Below are positions 19,949 to 30,200 of a stretch of DNA of 64,000 nucleotides, one piece after another. The notes beneath the pieces are model-generated. The model was not told where the DNA came from. It saw only the letters and a list, made by a program, of their open reading frames with translations, and did no database searches. Made by a program: the position numbers and the translations under genes. The DNA lies in assembly GCA_946480475.1 (NCBI GenBank), contig CAMLJM010000009.1, forward strand, positions 1-64,000, given 5' to 3'. The stretch's first letter is position 1; the number at the start of each line of letters is the position of its first letter. Source of the DNA: an uncultured Alphaproteobacteria bacterium. Lineage in GTDB: Bacteria > Pseudomonadota > Alphaproteobacteria > Micavibrionales > Micavibrionaceae.

Positions 19949-21064
19949 TTACACGCGCAACGGCATCAGAACATACAGCGCGGAGGAATCGGCTGAGTCC
20001 TGAATGATCGTAGGGGACGCTGAATCAGCCAAAGTGATACGGCATCCATCGCCTTCCAGCTGGCTTGTGATATCCAGCAGGTAACGCGCATTGAAACCGA
20101 TTTCCATGTTGTCGTTGGAATTCACTTCCAGATCTTCGGTCGCACTGCCGGCTTCCGGAGAGTTCGCAGACAGCGTCATGGTCTTGCCGTTCAGGGCAAT
20201 CTTCACAGCGCGGGATTTACCATCGGAAATTGTGGAAACACGGTCAATCGCATTGCTGAACACCTTGGCGTTCACTTCTACAACCTTGTCATTCTTGGTC
20301 GGGATGACTTGTTCATAGTTGGGGAACGTACCGTCGATCAGCTTGGATGTCAGTTCGATATGATCAAACGAGAAGCGGATTTTGCTTTCTGACAGGCTGA
20401 CCTTGATCGAATCCGCTGCTTCATCCAGCAATTTACGCAGTTCGTTAATGGTTTTACGCGGTACGATAACGCCGGGCATGCCATCAGAGCCTGCAGGCAG
20501 CGGCATTTCAAAGCGTGCCAGACGGTGACCGTCTGTCGCCACAGCGCGCAAGACCTTGTTACCACCAACATCAACGGCATGAACATAAATGCCATTCAGG
20601 TAGTAGCGTGTTTCTTCTGTCGACATCGCAAATTTCGTGCGGTCGATCAGGTTACGCAGTTCAGCCGCAGGGATCGTGAAGCTGGACGGCAGTTGCGCGT
20701 TACCAATTTCAGGGAAATCGCTTGTCGGCAGGCAGCTCAGTTTGAACATGGAGCGGCCCGCTTTCACGGTCATAGAGTTACCGGAAGCATCAACCTCAAG
20801 CGTTACATCCGCACCATCAGGCAGTTTGCGCACGATATCGTGCAGTGTGTGCGCGGGCGCTGTTGTCGCACCAGGACGATCAACTTTGGCAGCTACAGAC
20901 TCATTAATTTCGAGGTCCATATCTGTTGTCGTCATCGACAGGCTGTCGCCATCGGCCTTGAACAATACGTTCGAAAGAATAGGAATAGTGTTCCTGCGCT
21001 CAACAACGCTCTGCACGTGGTTCAGAGAGCGCATAAGGGCAGCACGTTCGATGGTCAGCTTCAT
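19949..21064 (-). CDS. dnaN: DNA polymerase III beta subunit (sliding clamp)
   Basis: 371 aa, the normal length for the ring-forming clamp that tethers Pol III to DNA. It begins MKLTIERAALMRSL and ends with the usual hydrophobic MPLRV, which forms the C-terminal part of the partner-binding pocket. Three related domains are spread through the sequence. It is upstream of recF; an inverted ELM1-like gene separates it from dnaA. Confidence 0.96.
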   Translation of the reverse strand: MKLTIERAALMRSLNHVQSVVERRNTIPILSNVLFKADGDSLSMTTTDMDLEINESVAAKVDRPGATTAPAHTLHDIVRKLPDGADVTLEVDASGNSMTVKAGRSMFKLSCLPTSDFPEIGNAQLPSSFTIPAAELRNLIDRTKFAMSTEETRYYLNGIYVHAVDVGGNKVLRAVATDGHRLARFEMPLPAGSDGMPGVIVPRKTINELRKLLDEAADSIKVSLSESKIRFSFDHIELTSKLIDGTFPNYEQVIPTKNDKVVEVNAKVFSNAIDRVSTISDGKSRAVKIALNGKTMTLSANSPEAGSATEDLEVNSNDNMEIGFNARYLLDITSQLEGDGCRITLADSASPTIIQDSADSSALYVLMPLRV

Positions 21065-21232
21065 GGGAAATCCCCCGTAATCCGGCTAAAAAATGGTTCT
21101 TGAATAGGATATTTATAGCACGCGGGGTTTCCGGAAAAAGCGGAATCTTGCGGGTTTCCGGGGTTTTTCCACCTGTTCCACAATAAAAAACATGATTATG
21201 CCAATATTAAGCATTATGGCTTATAATGCGTT

Positions 21233-22327
21233 ATGGCCGAACGATTTGTTGTCTGTAATTGGGATTTTTTAGGTGCCGGAGACCGCAGCGCCTTGGAGAC
21301 AACGGCAAGACAAATCTCAGGTCAGCCGCCTCTTGTACTGGACATGCAGCGCATGGCAGGTAAGGATCTGAACCAGGCGCAAAAGGCTGCCAATACTATC
21401 GCCCAAGAAATTCGGGACGCGGCCGGAAACGACAAAATCACCTTTATCAGCAGCGGCCTTGATCATATCCATCCTCTAGCCCATGGCCTTAAAAAAGCCC
21501 TGAATGCAGACTGGCTTGATATCCGGCTTGATATAGATAATGGGCAAAGCTTCAAAGATTATCCAAAACATGCCGAACCTTTTCAGCCTGTCGATTGCGC
21601 CGTCGAGTTGAAGAATCTGAGCGTTGGCAAAATAGGTTCCTGGCTTTTAAAAATGTTCAATGTGGCCGGAAGGCCTGAGCGAGCCGCCATGACTACTGTA
21701 CCGGTCATCCCCGACCATGAAAAAATGACCCTGCAAGCTGCGCGTTTTACGCAGGCCCATCCCGAGATGAATGAAAATGCGATAGTCATCCTGCTGGGAT
21801 CATATATTCAAAGCAACACCAAGAAAGAGGTTGAGAAAATTGTAGCCCAGGGACAAGCCGAAGAACGCCCTGTTATTTTTGTCACCAGCCCCCGCACGGA
21901 AAAGCAGCAACGAAAAATCGCTGATCAGCTTGAGCAAAAATATGGCGGGCAACCAGGCGTATATTTCCATCGCTTCTCGGTAAATGATCCGGCAGAAAAT
22001 ATTTACCCAGGCATTCTGGCCTTTGCGGGCGACGTAGCCGTTACCAGTGATTCTCTAACAATGGTTTCAGAGTCAATTGCCCTAGGCCTGCGAACACATA
22101 TTCTACCCACGATGGCAGATCGCCCGGCATATTATGAATCATTACAGCAGCAAAACCTTGTCCGCTTGGCAAAAGATGGTTTGGATACAAATTGGGTACC
22201 CTCAACCCGCCCCGACCCCTTTACCGAGATAAAAAGAGCTCGGGAAATATCAAAAAGTGGCATCGATAACACTCACAACGCCGGAGTTCTGCCTTCGGCA
22301 AGGGGATGGTCTTTTAATAATTTGTAA
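21233..22327 (+). CDS. ELM1-like (mitochondrial fission ELM1 family/COG3660) protein
   Basis: 364 aa, no signal peptide. The C-terminal half carries the family pattern: a nucleotide-sugar-transferase-like Rossmann unit (IFVTSPRTEKQQRKIADQL), then AFAGDVAVTSDSLTMVSES, close to the diagnostic VTxDSxxMxSEA block. The N-terminal DGRxGH-type opening of the family is not evident, so it is a divergent member. Plant ELM1 acts in mitochondrial division; bacterial members are uncharacterised and look like GT-B glycosyltransferases. It is oriented against dnaA and dnaN, which flank it. Confidence 0.6.
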   Translation: MAERFVVCNWDFLGAGDRSALETTARQISGQPPLVLDMQRMAGKDLNQAQKAANTIAQEIRDAAGNDKITFISSGLDHIHPLAHGLKKALNADWLDIRLDIDNGQSFKDYPKHAEPFQPVDCAVELKNLSVGKIGSWLLKMFNVAGRPERAAMTTVPVIPDHEKMTLQAARFTQAHPEMNENAIVILLGSYIQSNTKKEVEKIVAQGQAEERPVIFVTSPRTEKQQRKIADQLEQKYGGQPGVYFHRFSVNDPAENIYPGILAFAGDVAVTSDSLTMVSESIALGLRTHILPTMADRPAYYESLQQQNLVRLAKDGLDTNWVPSTRPDPFTEIKRAREISKSGIDNTHNAGVLPSARGWSFNNL

Positions 22328-22341
22328 CATTCAAAGAAAAC

Positions 22342-22366
22342 GGGCCAGGAAATCTTTTCCCGGCCC
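22342..22366 (-). terminator. Terminator after dnaA
   Basis: GGGCC (22342-22346) pairs with GGCCC (22362-22366), extended by GGAAA/TTTCC inside, and on the minus strand it is followed by GTTTTCTTTG. It lies just past the dnaA stop and may also serve the convergent ELM1-like gene. Confidence 0.6.
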
Positions 22367-22395
22367 ATACCATAGATGCCTTAAATCCTGAAGGA

Positions 22396-23829
22396 TCAGC
22401 CCGTCAGTGCGCGGCGGATGATTTCAACATCCTGTGCGATCTGGGTATCGTCAATCATCAGTTCTTCGATCTTGCGCACGGCATGCATAACGGTCGTGTG
22501 GTCACGGCCGCCGAATTTACGGCCAATTTCCGGCAGGGAACGTGCTGTCAGTTGTTTTGCCAGGTACATCGCCACCTGACGCGGGCGAGCCACGTTACGA
22601 GCGCGACGTGCAGAATGCATATCCTGCAGTCGAATATTGTAGTGTTCCGCCACTTTGCGCTGGATTTCATCAATCGTAATGCGGCGATCATGCGCACGCA
22701 GCAAGTCTTGCAGAACATCCTGCGTGGATTCCAGTGTGATCAATTGCTTGGTCACATCGGCATGCGCAACGATACGGTTCAGCGCACCTTCGAGTTCACG
22801 AATGTTCGATGTCACTTTCAGCGCCAGGAATTCAAGAACCGCATCAGGAATATTGGCATTCAGCAATGTGCGTTTGGATTCCAGGATGCCAAGGCGCAGG
22901 TCATATGTGCTGGGCTGGATATCAGCCACCAGACCCCATGCCAGACGGGAACGCAGACGCTCTTCCAGGCCCAGCAGGTCGGACGGTGCCTTATCAGCAG
23001 AAATAACGATTTGTTTGTTCTGATCGACCAGCGCGTTGAATGTATGGAAGAATTCTTCCTGTGTCTGCTCTTTGCCGCTGATGAACTGGATATCATCCAT
23101 CATCAGAACGTCAACAGAACGGAAAGCTTCTTTAAAACTCATCATGTCTTTGGCGCGCAATGACTTGACGAACTGGTACATGAATTTTTCAGCTGACAGG
23201 TAAACCACGCGTTTTTCAGGCGATTTTGCCTTCATCGCGGCGCCGATAGCGTGCATCAGGTGGGTTTTACCCAAGCCTACGCCACCATAAATGAACAGCG
23301 GATTGAACGGTACGTTCGCCGATTCGATGATACGGGACGCCGCCGCATGGGCCAGAGCGTTCGGTTTACCGATAACAAATGTATCGAATGTGAAACGCGG
23401 ATCGAACGGTGAGGAAATTTCCTGCAGTTCTTGTGCAATGGCATTGCTGTTCTGGTTGGCCTTAGGCTTCTGTGCCTCTTCAGCAACTTGCTCAACAGCC
23501 ATCGCGCTTTGCACGACAACGATTTCAAGGCGGCGGATTTCCGCATCGCGCGCGGCGCACATTTCAAGAATTTTGGCAGCATAGTGTGATTGAATCCAGT
23601 CACGCATAAAGCGTGTAGGAACAGATACTTCGAGTGTACCGTGATAGGACGCTTGTAGTGTCAACGGCTTGAGCCAGCTACGGAATACGGCTTCACCAAA
23701 TTCGTTGCGCAACTCATCATGAACAGCATCCCAGAGCGCCTTGATTTCCTTACTTGGAACATAAGAGTCCTGGATTTTCTCTTTCTTGAAAGCAACGGCC
23801 GTAACGGTTCCCGCAGATTCGGATGACAT
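22396..23829 (-). CDS. dnaA: Chromosomal replication initiator DnaA
   Basis: 477 aa with the start placed at the ATG at 23829 (MSSESAG...), preceded by GGGAGA on the minus strand. The frame stays open to 23883, but those 18 residues are unlike DnaA. Domain I is at the N-terminus (WDAVHDELRNEFGEAVFRSWLKPL), followed by a linker, the AAA+ domain with Walker A GGVGLGKTHL and Walker B LMMDDIQFISG, and the C-terminal DNA-binding domain with the signature GGRDHTTVMHAVRKIE. It binds DnaA boxes and opens the origin. It lies next to rpsT as in Caulobacter, with a 569-nt spacer. Confidence 0.96.
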   Translation of the reverse strand: MSSESAGTVTAVAFKKEKIQDSYVPSKEIKALWDAVHDELRNEFGEAVFRSWLKPLTLQASYHGTLEVSVPTRFMRDWIQSHYAAKILEMCAARDAEIRRLEIVVVQSAMAVEQVAEEAQKPKANQNSNAIAQELQEISSPFDPRFTFDTFVIGKPNALAHAAASRIIESANVPFNPLFIYGGVGLGKTHLMHAIGAAMKAKSPEKRVVYLSAEKFMYQFVKSLRAKDMMSFKEAFRSVDVLMMDDIQFISGKEQTQEEFFHTFNALVDQNKQIVISADKAPSDLLGLEERLRSRLAWGLVADIQPSTYDLRLGILESKRTLLNANIPDAVLEFLALKVTSNIRELEGALNRIVAHADVTKQLITLESTQDVLQDLLRAHDRRITIDEIQRKVAEHYNIRLQDMHSARRARNVARPRQVAMYLAKQLTARSLPEIGRKFGGRDHTTVMHAVRKIEELMIDDTQIAQDVEIIRRALTG

Positions 23830-24398
23830 GTTGTTCAATTCTCCCACTAAACAAGTCGTTTCACACACAAATAGGCACTTCACAATACAAACGAGCAGAC
23901 AAAGAAAAAGGGTTCAGGCACCTCAATGATTGAGCGTGTCTGTGGTTCCGTTTATCTTTTCAAGTTTTTCAGGCGAAGCATCAGTCAATCATCATGTCGC
24001 TTACGCGATGTAACAATCTGTCTGATGTAATCCTTCCTTGTTCTCCTACGTTTGCTCAATCCTGCTTCAGAACAACGAGGTACTGGGCCGGATTTATTCG
24101 ATCATCGTTACAGCGTTGAATGACGCGGTCTTCTGATCGTTCACATACTTTGTTTTTCAACACGTACGCGATTTATATTCGAGAGTTAAAAAAACACTAA
24201 CGCTAAAAAAAATTTTTGTCTATGCGATCAAAGTGGGAACAAGCAAAAAGAAATTTTCGTGAACCCACTTGCAAAAACAAAAACACACCTCTTCCGGAGT
24301 TTTTATACTCCAGCTTATTTCGTGCTTACACACGCATTTCTTATTGTTTGGAAATTCTTAGTTGTCGAACTTCCCGTTTTACTCAAACAAAACGCTGA
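23830..24398. other. dnaA-rpsT intergenic region
   Basis: 569 nt holding the dnaA promoter and leader. The part at 24185-24300 is very A/T-rich (runs of A around 24190 and 24206). A 7-bp inverted repeat AAGTGGG (24231-24237)/CCCACTT (24264-24270) is present. No consensus DnaA box (TTATCCACA) was found on either strand, so there is no support for an origin here. GGAG-tttttata-CTCC near 24297-24312 is a weak candidate for the rpsT terminator. Confidence 0.5.
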
Positions 24399-24665
24399 TT
24401 ATTTTTTCAGCGCTTTGATACGGGCATTCAGACGTGACATTTTGCGGGCAGCCGCATTCTTGTGCAGCAGACCCTTTGCAACACCGCGCATGATTTGCGG
24501 TTGCGCAACTTTGTAGGCAGCCTCAGCATCTTGTGCATTACCGCCAGCAATCGCCAGTTCAACTTTTTTGACGAATGTGCGGATAGCGCTTACGCGTGAA
24601 CCGTTGATCTCAGCACGGCGTGCGTTGCGACGAATGCGTTGTTTAGCAGAGGTATGGTTTGCCAT
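24399..24665 (-). CDS. rpsT: 30S ribosomal protein S20
   Basis: 88 aa, basic, with the typical opening [17 protein letters not shown] and a Lys/Arg-rich C-terminus ([13 protein letters not shown]). It is a primary 16S rRNA-binding protein of the small subunit. It is usually monocistronic next to dnaA in alphaproteobacteria, as here. Confidence 0.97.
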   Translation of the reverse strand: MANHTSAKQRIRRNARRAEINGSRVSAIRTFVKKVELAIAGGNAQDAEAAYKVAQPQIMRGVAKGLLHKNAAARKMSRLNARIKALKK

Positions 24666-24903
24666 TTTTAACCCTTTAACATAGTGCCTGCGGGACGTAC
24701 CCAGGCATTCAAAATTTTAAAACCTAATTTGGTAACCCAAATTCTTCCGCAAAGTCGCTGCCAGCCTTGTTTTTTTATGGTCTGCGTTCGTTGCGAGACC
24801 AGTGTTGTACGCTCACCCGCACCATCTTGTCAAGCTAAACAATTCACAAGTTAAACCCCTGAAAACTTGAGGTTTCTTGGCTTTTCCACGGAAAATTGCG
24901 GGT

Positions 24904-25302
24904 TTAGCGCGGCTCCACCTGTAAACGGGCTATGCTAACCCCTTCTTTCACCTCAATAATCAGCTTCAGGCGCTCCTGATCCCGTAAAAAGGTGCCATTT
25001 TCATCCGGCTGCCAGCCCAGCTGCGGCAAGGCTTCTTTATAGAAGTTTTTGATCGCTTCAGGCTTCACCGTATCTGAAACCGCCGTGGCGCTGACAATAC
25101 GTCCCTCAGGCTTGTCAAAATTGACAGCTTCATCTGTCAGCTCGCGCAAACCCGGCATCACCGGCACATCGTTTAAAGTGTGAAAAAACGTTGCAGCATG
25201 CGGCTTCGTTGCAAGTGGCGCCTGCGCATGCACAGCATAAGAGGCGAGGATTAAACCAATACCGAAGATTGTATAAATCAAAAATTTCTTCAAAACACAC
25301 AT
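24904..25302 (-). CDS. Secreted small protein of unknown function downstream of mutM
   Basis: 132 aa with the start placed at the ATG at 25302 (MCVLKKFL...), 2 nt after the mutM stop; the longer frame runs inside mutM. A signal peptide is clear (basic start, hydrophobic core FLIYTIFGIGLILASYA, then AVHAQA). The mature part is ~105 residues with a block KPEAIKNFYKEALPQLGWQP and LKLIIEVKEG that suggests a small periplasmic alpha/beta fold. The family is not recognised. It is tightly coupled with mutM, at a place where other alphaproteobacteria often have an enoyl-CoA hydratase gene. Confidence 0.78.
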   Translation of the reverse strand: MCVLKKFLIYTIFGIGLILASYAVHAQAPLATKPHAATFFHTLNDVPVMPGLRELTDEAVNFDKPEGRIVSATAVSDTVKPEAIKNFYKEALPQLGWQPDENGTFLRDQERLKLIIEVKEGVSIARLQVEPR

Positions 25303-25304
25303 CC

Positions 25305-26132
25305 TTATTTCTGGCAGCCGGGGCAGTAAAAAGTTGAGCGCCCGCCCTGCACAATCCGCTGAATAGGTTTGGTGCCGCTGCATACGCGGCAAACCTGCCC
25401 TTCACGATCATAAACCGAAAAAGAATGCTGGAAATAGCCTAATTCACCATTGGCCTGGCGATGATCCCGTAGCGTACTGCCTCCCGCTTTAATCGCCTTT
25501 TGCAGGACTTTCTTGATGGCCGTAACAAGCTCTTCCGCCTTGGCCGGGGGAACTTTCCCAGCAGCCTTTTCCGGATGAATTCCCGCCAAAAACAACGACT
25601 CGCTGGCATATATGTTCCCGACACCAACAACAACCGTTTGATCCATGATCACCTGCTTGATCGCGGCTTTCTTACCCTTTAGGGCTGCCGCCAGAACAGG
25701 TCCGGAAAAACTGTTTGATAAAGGCTCAGGCCCCAGATGAGAGAACAGGGCGTGCGATTCCAGATCTTCGATTGAAACCAAATCTACGATCCCGAAGCGA
25801 CGCGGATCGTTCAGTACGATCTGTTGCCCATCCCGGAGATGAAGAATGAAATGGTCATGCGTCTGCGGTTTATAATCGCGGGGGTGAAAAACAATCCGGC
25901 CACTCATGCCCAGATGAATAACCAGCACATAACCGTTATCGAGATGGATCTGGATATACTTGGCCCGGCGCGTAATATGCGTGACTTGTGCTGATTCTAT
26001 GCGGGTTTTTAAGCCCTTGGGAAATGGCTTGCGCAAATCTTTGCGCCGCGCATCGACCTTTACAATCACTTGTCCGGCCAATACAGGTTCAAGGCCGCGA
26101 CAGACCGTTTCAACTTCAGGGAGTTCTGGCAA
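25305..26132 (-). CDS. mutM: Formamidopyrimidine-DNA glycosylase (Fpg)
   Basis: 275 aa bifunctional glycosylase/AP lyase that removes 8-oxoguanine and Fapy lesions. The N-terminus PELPEVETV gives the catalytic Pro2 and Glu3. The H2TH region and the C-terminal zinc finger are intact (CRVC...CPGC, with QRIVQGGRSTFYCPGCQ). It precedes a secreted-protein gene by 2 nt and lies in the mutM-rpsT-dnaA neighbourhood. Confidence 0.96.
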   Translation of the reverse strand: MPELPEVETVCRGLEPVLAGQVIVKVDARRKDLRKPFPKGLKTRIESAQVTHITRRAKYIQIHLDNGYVLVIHLGMSGRIVFHPRDYKPQTHDHFILHLRDGQQIVLNDPRRFGIVDLVSIEDLESHALFSHLGPEPLSNSFSGPVLAAALKGKKAAIKQVIMDQTVVVGVGNIYASESLFLAGIHPEKAAGKVPPAKAEELVTAIKKVLQKAIKAGGSTLRDHRQANGELGYFQHSFSVYDREGQVCRVCSGTKPIQRIVQGGRSTFYCPGCQK

Positions 26133-26322
26133 CCCAGCCCGCCTTATGCGCTAACTGAACACCAATGCGCTGTTCTTCAATGGCGCCATTCGGTTGCCTC
26201 CGGTTGATAACCACCGATGCGACCTTCTCATAGCTGGCACGCATAGCGCCCATCGTGATCCGGTGGCCATTCCCGGGTACGCTAAAAATCTCTTTTGCTA
26301 ATGCAGACTTCAGAGCTTTCAT
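26116..26322 (-). CDS. Short hypothetical ORF overlapping mutM start
   Basis: 68 aa from the ATG at 26322 (MKALKSALAKEIF...). Codon use resembles that of the neighbours. No family is recognised. Its last 17 nt overlap the mutM start, which would allow translational coupling. The sequence (MRASYEKVASVVINRR, QLAHKAGWV) looks like a plausible small basic protein, but no clear domain is visible. ubiE often occupies this position in relatives, and I see no convincing UbiE C-terminus. Confidence 0.4.
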   Translation of the reverse strand: MKALKSALAKEIFSVPGNGHRITMGAMRASYEKVASVVINRRQPNGAIEEQRIGVQLAHKAGWVARTP

Positions 26323-26350
26323 GACAAACAATATAGCACAAAATCAGAAG

Positions 26351-26379
26351 AAAAAAGACCCTGAAATCCCGGGCTTTTT
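26351..26379 (-). terminator. Terminator after the secreted protein gene at 26385
   Basis: AAAAAAGaCCC (26351-26361, one bulged A) pairs with GGGCTTTTT (26371-26379) across a 9-nt loop. On the minus strand the A-rich arm reads as a T tract. Confidence 0.65.
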
Positions 26380-26384
26380 GCGTA

Positions 26385-26942
26385 CTACGGGGTTACATAG
26401 CAGGTCACGTGATCCAGGCGGAATTGATGCCTGTAATCCAACATAACTTTTTCGCCTGTATGGGTGTGGCGCGCTTCGATCTGTTTCACAGATGGCATTT
26501 CGCCAAAGGTGCGTTCGCCCCGTGCATATTGCGCAAATTTAGTTACGTTCTCGGTGATGCCGGCGATGGTCTCTGTCCCGCGATATTCGGCAGAAATTTC
26601 AAACACGCCTTGCATAGTTTTTTTAGATGTACGACCCGCCTTGGGCACCTCTACATCAGCATCCTGTGGCTGGGCCTCACAACGTGCCAGCAAAGAACCA
26701 TGCTCACCTGTTCTAAAACGGCATTGCATGGATTCTTCAGCAACCAACCCCTCAAATTTATATCGGTCAATGCGCCCGACGATGGCAGAGTAAGAAAGCT
26801 TGTAGCTGCCATCCTGATTGCGGTCCAGCACGGCATCATCATCGCCTGCTATACACTTGATACGCTCAGGTGCCGGCATAGCGACACATGCAAAGGAAGC
26901 TGTGGCCAGCGCTGTCGCCACGATCTTTGTCATCGATTTCAT
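26385..26942 (-). CDS. Secreted protein of unknown function
   Basis: 185 aa. A signal peptide is likely (MKSMTKIVATALATASFACVAMPAP). The mature portion has four Cys, at least two of which (CIAGDDD, CRFRTG) could form disulfides, and alternating strand-like segments (YKLSYSAIVGRIDRYKFEGLV) that suggest a periplasmic beta-rich domain. No family is recognised. It is a single gene, ended by the hairpin just downstream; groEL lies upstream on the same strand behind its own terminator. Confidence 0.75.
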   Translation of the reverse strand: MKSMTKIVATALATASFACVAMPAPERIKCIAGDDDAVLDRNQDGSYKLSYSAIVGRIDRYKFEGLVAEESMQCRFRTGEHGSLLARCEAQPQDADVEVPKAGRTSKKTMQGVFEISAEYRGTETIAGITENVTKFAQYARGERTFGEMPSVKQIEARHTHTGEKVMLDYRHQFRLDHVTCYVTP

Positions 26943-27016
26943 GATTTATATCCCTGTCACATTTTTTATAGGCAAGCACCTTAGCCGCCAATACGCCCTC
27001 AAGGCAAGACAAACAA

Positions 27017-27042
27017 AAAGGGCCGCCCGGAGGCAGCCCTTT
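27017..27042 (-). terminator. groEL terminator
   Basis: AAAGGGCCGCC (27017-27027) pairs with GGCAGCCCTTT (27032-27042), 11 bp with one G-T type position and a 4-nt loop. The minus strand then reads TTTTTGTTTG. Confidence 0.85.
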
Positions 27043-27067
27043 GTATTCATTGTAAATCGCAGACGGA

Positions 27068-28744
<1,677 letters not shown>

Positions 28745-28747
28745 TCA

Positions 28748-29047
28748 TTAAGCGGCGATAACGCCCATAATGTCGCTTTCTTTCATGACGAGGAATTCCT
28801 CGCCGTCCATGGTGATTTCTGTGCCTGACCATTTTGAGAACAGAACACGGTCACCGGCTTTTACATCCAACGGAATAACTTTACCGGCTTCATCGCGCAG
28901 GCCAGAACCCACAGCGACAACTTCACCTTCCATCGGTTTTTCGGTCGCGGAGTCGGGAATAATGATGCCACCTTTGGTTTTTGTTTCCGGCTCGACGCGG
29001 CGGAGCATGACGCGATCATGCAGGGGACGGAATTTTACAGTCATCAA
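28748..29047 (-). CDS. groS: Co-chaperonin GroES (10 kDa)
   Basis: 99 aa lid of the GroEL chamber. It shows [30 protein letters not shown], the mobile loop and the [14 protein letters not shown] block. It is the first gene of groSL, with a CIRCE operator about 54 nt upstream of its start. Confidence 0.97.
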   Translation of the reverse strand: MMTVKFRPLHDRVMLRRVEPETKTKGGIIIPDSATEKPMEGEVVAVGSGLRDEAGKVIPLDVKAGDRVLFSKWSGTEITMDGEEFLVMKESDIMGVIAA

Positions 29048-29100
29048 ATCCTCCTTAAAGGGTTGATATAATTAACAAATTCATAGATTTGAGGGCTTTG

Positions 29101-29127
29101 TTAGCACTCAACATCAATGAGTGCCAG
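29101..29127 (-). promoter_or_regulatory. CIRCE operator (HrcA site) of groSL
   Basis: TTAGCACTC-N9-GAGTGCCAG; the consensus is TTAGCACTC-N9-GAGTGCTAA, so only two positions in the right arm deviate. Its location in the groES leader predicts repression by HrcA and induction by heat shock. Confidence 0.92.
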
Positions 29128-29190
29128 ATATGTAGGACATTCCTGGAAAAATTTCAAGTTCCGGTGACGAGGGTATGTCGCGCGATCAGA

Positions 29191-30186
29191 CTAGACGGCA
29201 CCCGGCATATGGAGTGCCGCGGTAGTGGCTGAGACTTTAAGCTCACAGAGGGGAATATGACCAATAGAGGGGTGTTTCTTAAACTCATGCTCGATCGACG
29301 CCACAATACGTTCGGTCACAGCCGCTGAACGGGGAAAAGCCTCATGCAATGCCCCGCCACCATCACGCAACTCGGCAAATAACTCGGCGAAGAGTTCGGC
29401 GCGGGCAGTAAACTCATCATCCTGTACACCGCCCTGCACCTTAGGAAGGTAGTAATGAAGAGAGTACCCCTTCTGGTCAACACGTCCGGCCAGCACTTCT
29501 ACATCCTGCCGGAAGGCCTCGGTAAAAGCACGACCGTGATCACTTTGCGGATCTTCTGCATGGGGTCTAAAGGATGTGGCCTCAAAATAGCCTGTTACAC
29601 ACAAGGCAGCATCCACGGAATGTCCCGCTTCGTGCAGGCCGGAATGAGCTGGATGTGAATCTTCATAATAAGTCTTATTATCCTGGCTCAGATATTCCTG
29701 TGCTATAACCATACTGTTCTCGCTTGATTCATAGTAAGCTGATGTATGCTCATAATTCAGTTCAGGAATGCCGTTGACGGGCGTCTCACCTGCGTCCTGC
29801 ATGACATCTTTCAAGCGGCGCACCAATTTAAATTCAGTACCCTGTTCAGCAAACAACTGCTTAACACCGCCCGGGAGTTTTTCAAAAAGCAGCCGCATCT
29901 CTTTTCTAAAGGAATTTGCTGTATCTGGATTTAAAGCGCCCACAACCACAGGCCTTTTCAGTTCCGGCACATAATCATCATTCACAAGCTTATAAGAAGG
30001 AATGCGACCAGTGCCCAGATCAGGAAATTCTTCAGGGTCATGTAGTTTATGAAATCCGAAAAAGCGGAATTGAGCGCGTGCATTGCGCAAGTCATGCAGG
30101 TCAAAAAGATCGGTCCGTGGCAGTGGCGGGTCAGGCGTTGTGGCATTCCGCCACATTTCTACCAAGAGTGATTTAAGCACCTGCAT
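29191..30186 (-). CDS. Lethal-factor/PPEP-like zinc metallopeptidase, no leader
   Basis: 331 aa. A zinc-binding HEAGH lies at 185-189 in GLHEAGHSVDAAL, followed ~75 residues later by ARAELFAELFAE (about 262-271), which supplies the third Glu ligand. This spacing and the E-x-F-A-E pattern are those of the anthrax lethal-factor/Pro-Pro-endopeptidase (ATLF) group rather than M1 or M4 enzymes. The N-terminal 180 residues are unrecognised. No signal peptide or span is visible, so it is either cytosolic or exported by a leaderless route. It lies 14 nt after a modular hypothetical gene (30201-31349), so the two form one operon. Confidence 0.65.
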   Translation of the reverse strand: MQVLKSLLVEMWRNATTPDPPLPRTDLFDLHDLRNARAQFRFFGFHKLHDPEEFPDLGTGRIPSYKLVNDDYVPELKRPVVVGALNPDTANSFRKEMRLLFEKLPGGVKQLFAEQGTEFKLVRRLKDVMQDAGETPVNGIPELNYEHTSAYYESSENSMVIAQEYLSQDNKTYYEDSHPAHSGLHEAGHSVDAALCVTGYFEATSFRPHAEDPQSDHGRAFTEAFRQDVEVLAGRVDQKGYSLHYYLPKVQGGVQDDEFTARAELFAELFAELRDGGGALHEAFPRSAAVTERIVASIEHEFKKHPSIGHIPLCELKVSATTAALHMPGAV

Positions 30187-30200
30187 AATAGCTCACATAC

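Noticed and set aside
21065..21232. DnaA-box-like TTTTTCCAC and TGTTCCACA upstream of dnaN
   Set aside because: Each differs from TTATCCACA at two or more positions, and two isolated near-matches are expected by chance.
23830..23883. N-terminal extension of DnaA to 23883
   Set aside because: The 18 extra residues are unlike any DnaA N-terminus, while the ATG at 23829 has an upstream GGGAGA and fits the usual domain I start.
23830..24398. Possible oriC between dnaA and rpsT
   Set aside because: The region is A/T-rich and next to dnaA, but I found no consensus DnaA boxes on either strand and no cluster of near-matches; only a 7-bp inverted repeat is present.
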